Assembly: GCA_943333015.1 (NCBI GenBank)
Contig: CALQRR010000050.1
Location: forward strand, 1-8,527
DNA: 8,527 nucleotides
From: Chitinophaga pinensis
GTDB taxonomy: Bacteria; Bacteroidota; Bacteroidia; M30B66
Direction: 5' to 3'
The notes beneath the pieces are model-generated. The model had not been told where the DNA came from. It saw only the letters and a list, made by a program, of their open reading frames with translations, and searched no databases. Below are positions 6,307-8,527 of this stretch, one piece after another. The position numbers and the translations under genes were made by a program. Positions within the stretch are counted from its first letter, which is position 1. Each line of letters begins with the position of its first letter.

Positions 6307-7494
6307 ATGCGAAGAATACTTGCTGAACGTGTATTTCCGGTAACAACAGATGCGGTGAAAGATGGAATTCTGTGTCTGGAAGATGATGGAACGGTAATCG
6401 GAGTGCTGCGTCCCGGTGAAGATGGGTATGATGTTTCGTTAGCCGAAAAACACACCGGTTGGTTGATACCCGGAATGGTGAATGCTCATTGTCATTTGGA
6501 ACTCTCTCATGTTTTTGAAGCGGTGCCCGAACATACCGGGCTGAATGGCTTCTTAGAACATCTCATGGAGGTTCCTCCGGCAAGTGAGGAAGCGATTCTG
6601 GAGGCAATGCGGAATGCGGATGCAGAGATGTGGAAAAACGGCATCGTAGCGGTGGGCGATATCTCTAATAACAATCGCAGTTTAAAAGTAAAAGCGGAAT
6701 CTCCAATTCGATATTTCAGTTTCATTGAGCGCTTTGGACTGGATCCATCTGTTGCAGAAAAATCGTTTTCCGCAGGTATCGACATCTATAACGAACTAAA
6801 GGAACAGCATCGAAACAATGCCGGTAATCTGACGGCGCATGCCCCCTACTCTGTTTCCGCTGCACTGCTAACTAAAATCTGTAAACACATTCAAGATGTG
6901 CAGGGTATTTTTAGCATTCACAATCAAGAAACAGCGAGTGAGAATGATTTCTTCCAATCGGGTAAAGGAATCATGGTAGAACGCATGAAGAAGATGGGCA
7001 TCCCAACTGCATCCTTCAAGCCATCAGGCAAATCCTCCCTTCAAACCCTCCTCAATACTTTGCCTGCTCAAAACAACATCCTGCTTGTGCACAACACCTT
7101 CAGTGAGGAAGCCGACATCGTGAGTGCGCAATTGTATCTGACGAAACTCTGGTGGTGTCTGTGCCCGGGAGCGAATCTGTATATTGAAGATAAAATGCCC
7201 CCTGTGCCACTTCTGCGACAGCATCAATGTAAAATAACACTTGGAACCGACAGCCTGGCCTCAAACCAGCAACTGGATCTGGTTCGCGAAATGGATCTCA
7301 TTCAAAACGCTTACCCTGAAACTCCTATAGAAGAACTCATCCGCTGGGCAACGCTCAATGGTGCAGAGATGCTTGGTTTCGACAAAGAACTAGGTAGTTT
7401 TTGTGCCGGTAAAAAACCCGGTTGTGTACTCCTCGAATGCATTGACAATAAGAATTCATTAATTCTACCTAAAAGCCGTGCTCGGTTGATTTGA
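6307..7494 (+). CDS. Metal-dependent amidohydrolase (TRZ/ATZ/deaminase-like), substrate unknown
   Basis: Cytoplasmic hydrolase of the amidohydrolase superfamily, 395 aa. Residues 1-50 form the small beta-sandwich start (MRRILAERVFPV). The TIM barrel begins at LIPGMVNAHCHLELSH with metal ligands H61 and H63; further ligands are probably H178 (LTAHAPYS) and H205 (FSIHNQE), with the catalytic aspartate D315 in TLGTDSLASN. VHNTF (261-265) and CLCPGANLYIEDKMPPV (284-300) are also family-like. Conservation of HxH, H, H and D suggests an active enzyme that deaminates or hydrolyses a heterocyclic substrate. Related proteins are often labelled S-adenosylhomocysteine or aminofutalosine deaminase, but neither substrate can be read from the sequence, and no menaquinone gene is nearby. 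The frame is open back to 6223 and there is another ATG at 6292. I prefer 6307 because 6292 lies inside the promoter match and the family usually starts near this point. It is divergent from rlmN, with 73 bp between the starts. Confidence 0.88.
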   Translation: MRRILAERVFPVTTDAVKDGILCLEDDGTVIGVLRPGEDGYDVSLAEKHTGWLIPGMVNAHCHLELSHVFEAVPEHTGLNGFLEHLMEVPPASEEAILEAMRNADAEMWKNGIVAVGDISNNNRSLKVKAESPIRYFSFIERFGLDPSVAEKSFSAGIDIYNELKEQHRNNAGNLTAHAPYSVSAALLTKICKHIQDVQGIFSIHNQETASENDFFQSGKGIMVERMKKMGIPTASFKPSGKSSLQTLLNTLPAQNNILLVHNTFSEEADIVSAQLYLTKLWWCLCPGANLYIEDKMPPVPLLRQHQCKITLGTDSLASNQQLDLVREMDLIQNAYPETPIEELIRWATLNGAEMLGFDKELGSFCAGKKPGCVLLECIDNKNSLILPKSRARLI

Positions 7495-7510
7495 TTTCGT
7501 TAAAATTGTG

Positions 7511-7551
7511 GGTTGTTCCACCTCCTGCATCAAGCACGCGGAGGAACATCC
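7511..7551 (+). promoter_or_regulatory. Imperfect hairpin just before the helicase-like gene
   Basis: CCTCC (7521-7525) pairs with GGAGG (7540-7544). After a 3-nt left-side bulge, TGTT pairs with AACA (7514-7517 with 7545-7548), then one T-T mismatch, then GG with CC. Inside, TGC and GCA close a 5-nt loop. No T-run follows, so it is not a typical terminator. It would bury the purine-rich GGAGG that lies 12 nt before the ATG at 7557. A role in translation control is only a suggestion, because Bacteroidota rarely use Shine-Dalgarno pairing. Confidence 0.3.
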
Positions 7552-7556
7552 GTTAC

Positions 7557-8527
7557 ATGGAGGATATTCAACTGATTTTCAGCTTTTACCGCCATCCTTC
7601 ATTTGGGCTAAGTCTGGATGCCTATCTGGTTAATTTGTTGGAGAATAAAACATTCTCGTATAATTATCAGCGTCTGGTTTATGAACGAATGAACGATTAC
7701 TCCTATCCATACACGGATGAGGAGAAAAAAGTGTTGCGAAAAATCAGTGAACTGAGTCCGAAATCCATTGAACAACATTTCAATAAAAAACAGATACGCA
7801 GCACCCTGTTTCTAGAAAAACTAGCCAACGACAAAGATCAGATGAAACTGTTGTCGGCGTATTTTGACAGGCGCTTATCAAGCTGTTTGGAATTGCTCAA
7901 AGGCCAGAAAGTTTATTGGAAAGAGCGCGTATCAGATCATCCAGGCATGCAGGTTTTTTATGTGGAACCCGAGCCCGCCCGTGTCACCTATTTTTTTGAA
8001 CGTCAGCCGGAAGGTATTCAGTACAAACTGCATGTAGAACATGCAACCAAAGTGCTGGATTTGAAAAAAAATGGCACAGAGATCCTTAGTCATACACCGT
8101 GCTGGCTTTTACACAATAATGCCATCTATCATTTTACAGACGGTACAGACGGAAACAAACTCAGTCCTTTCCTCAAACAAGGCGAACTTCATATTCCAGA
8201 CAAGCTCGCTGACACATTTCTTGAATCGTTTATGCTTCGGGCCTCTCGGAAGTTTAATGTCCAATACACCGGATTTAACGTCTTAACAGAGCCCGGACAA
8301 CGTTCGGCGGTGATCAGTATAGAACAGAGTTTGGAAAAAACACCTGTGCTTCAACTTAATTTCAGGTATGACCGGTTTCAGGTCACTTCTGCTCAGGAGC
8401 AGGAATTGCTGGTGTCGCTGCAGCGCGAAGAACACGGAATGCGACTGATGCGGTATGCGCGCGACAAGTCTTACGAGAATGACCGCACTGAGCAGTGGGA
8501 AGCACTGGGAATGAAACGTTTAAAAGC
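7557..8527 (+). CDS. N-terminal part of a probable SNF2-type DEAD/DEAH helicase (gene runs off the window)
   Basis: An open frame of 323 codons runs from the ATG at 7557 to the window edge with no stop, so the gene is partial at its 3' end. There is no signal peptide; the protein should be cytoplasmic. Residues 1-110 are charged and helical. From about 120 a mixed alpha/beta region includes VTYFFERQPEGIQYKL, HTPCWLLHNNAIYHF (residues 179-193) followed by DGNKLSPFLKQGELHIP, then VQYTGFNVLTE and an EEHGMRLMRYARDKSYE segment. This pattern resembles the long N-terminal region of Bacteroidota SNF2-related helicases, in which the ATPase core follows several hundred residues later. The Walker A and DEAH motifs would lie outside the window, so the family call is from memory of N-terminal similarity only. 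The gene is 62 bp after the amidohydrolase on the same strand and may share its transcript. A non-ATG start a little upstream cannot be excluded, since the frame stays open to at least 7491. Confidence 0.6.
   Translation, partial: MEDIQLIFSFYRHPSFGLSLDAYLVNLLENKTFSYNYQRLVYERMNDYSYPYTDEEKKVLRKISELSPKSIEQHFNKKQIRSTLFLEKLANDKDQMKLLSAYFDRRLSSCLELLKGQKVYWKERVSDHPGMQVFYVEPEPARVTYFFERQPEGIQYKLHVEHATKVLDLKKNGTEILSHTPCWLLHNNAIYHFTDGTDGNKLSPFLKQGELHIPDKLADTFLESFMLRASRKFNVQYTGFNVLTEPGQRSAVISIEQSLEKTPVLQLNFRYDRFQVTSAQEQELLVSLQREEHGMRLMRYARDKSYENDRTEQWEALGMKRLK

Noticed and set aside
6234..6455. N-terminal extension of RlmN by 74 residues
   Set aside because: The extra residues lie outside the conserved RlmN N-terminus, overlap the divergent amidohydrolase coding sequence and cross the promoter region; the ATG at 6233 fits the family.

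Overview
The window reads as ordinary chromosomal DNA from a Bacteroidota bacterium, most likely a member of the Flavobacteriales or a close relative. The signs are: a secreted multi-domain protein with a C-terminal gliding-motility-type (type IX secretion, type B) sorting domain; MetF and RlmN sequences of the Bacteroidota style; start codons without Shine-Dalgarno sequences; and several matches to the Bacteroidota -7 promoter element TAnnTTTG. I see no insertion sequence, phage gene, CRISPR array, tRNA or rRNA.

Layout. Positions 1-217 are AT-rich and hold no convincing gene. A small secreted protein (218-589) is followed after 28 bp by a large secreted adhesin-like protein (618-2567); these two probably form one transcription unit that ends at a perfect 20-bp-stem terminator hairpin (2575-2619). 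A second hairpin (2628-2669) and a -7-like element (2683-2690) precede metF, whose start I place at the GTG at 2708. metF converges on a minus-strand pair: rlmN (6233 down to 5157) and a 501-residue secreted protein of unknown function (5160 down to 3655). The two minus-strand genes share an ATGA stop/start overlap. metF and the 501-residue gene overlap tail to tail by 7 bp. Divergent from rlmN is an amidohydrolase (6307-7494), then the first 323 codons of a gene that runs off the window (7557-8527) and looks like the N-terminal region of a Bacteroidota SNF2-type helicase.

How the genes fit together. The first two genes serve the cell surface. metF makes 5-methyltetrahydrofolate for methionine synthesis, and RlmN uses S-adenosylmethionine to methylate rRNA and tRNA; both belong to one-carbon and methyl metabolism, but the arrangement does not show co-regulation. 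The amidohydrolase is a metal-dependent deaminase or hydrolase of unproven substrate. I did not find a clearly new biological system. The parts most worth a second look are the probably leaderless divergent promoters between rlmN and the amidohydrolase, the structured region ahead of metF, the secreted protein translationally coupled to rlmN, and the small secreted protein ahead of the type IX cargo.
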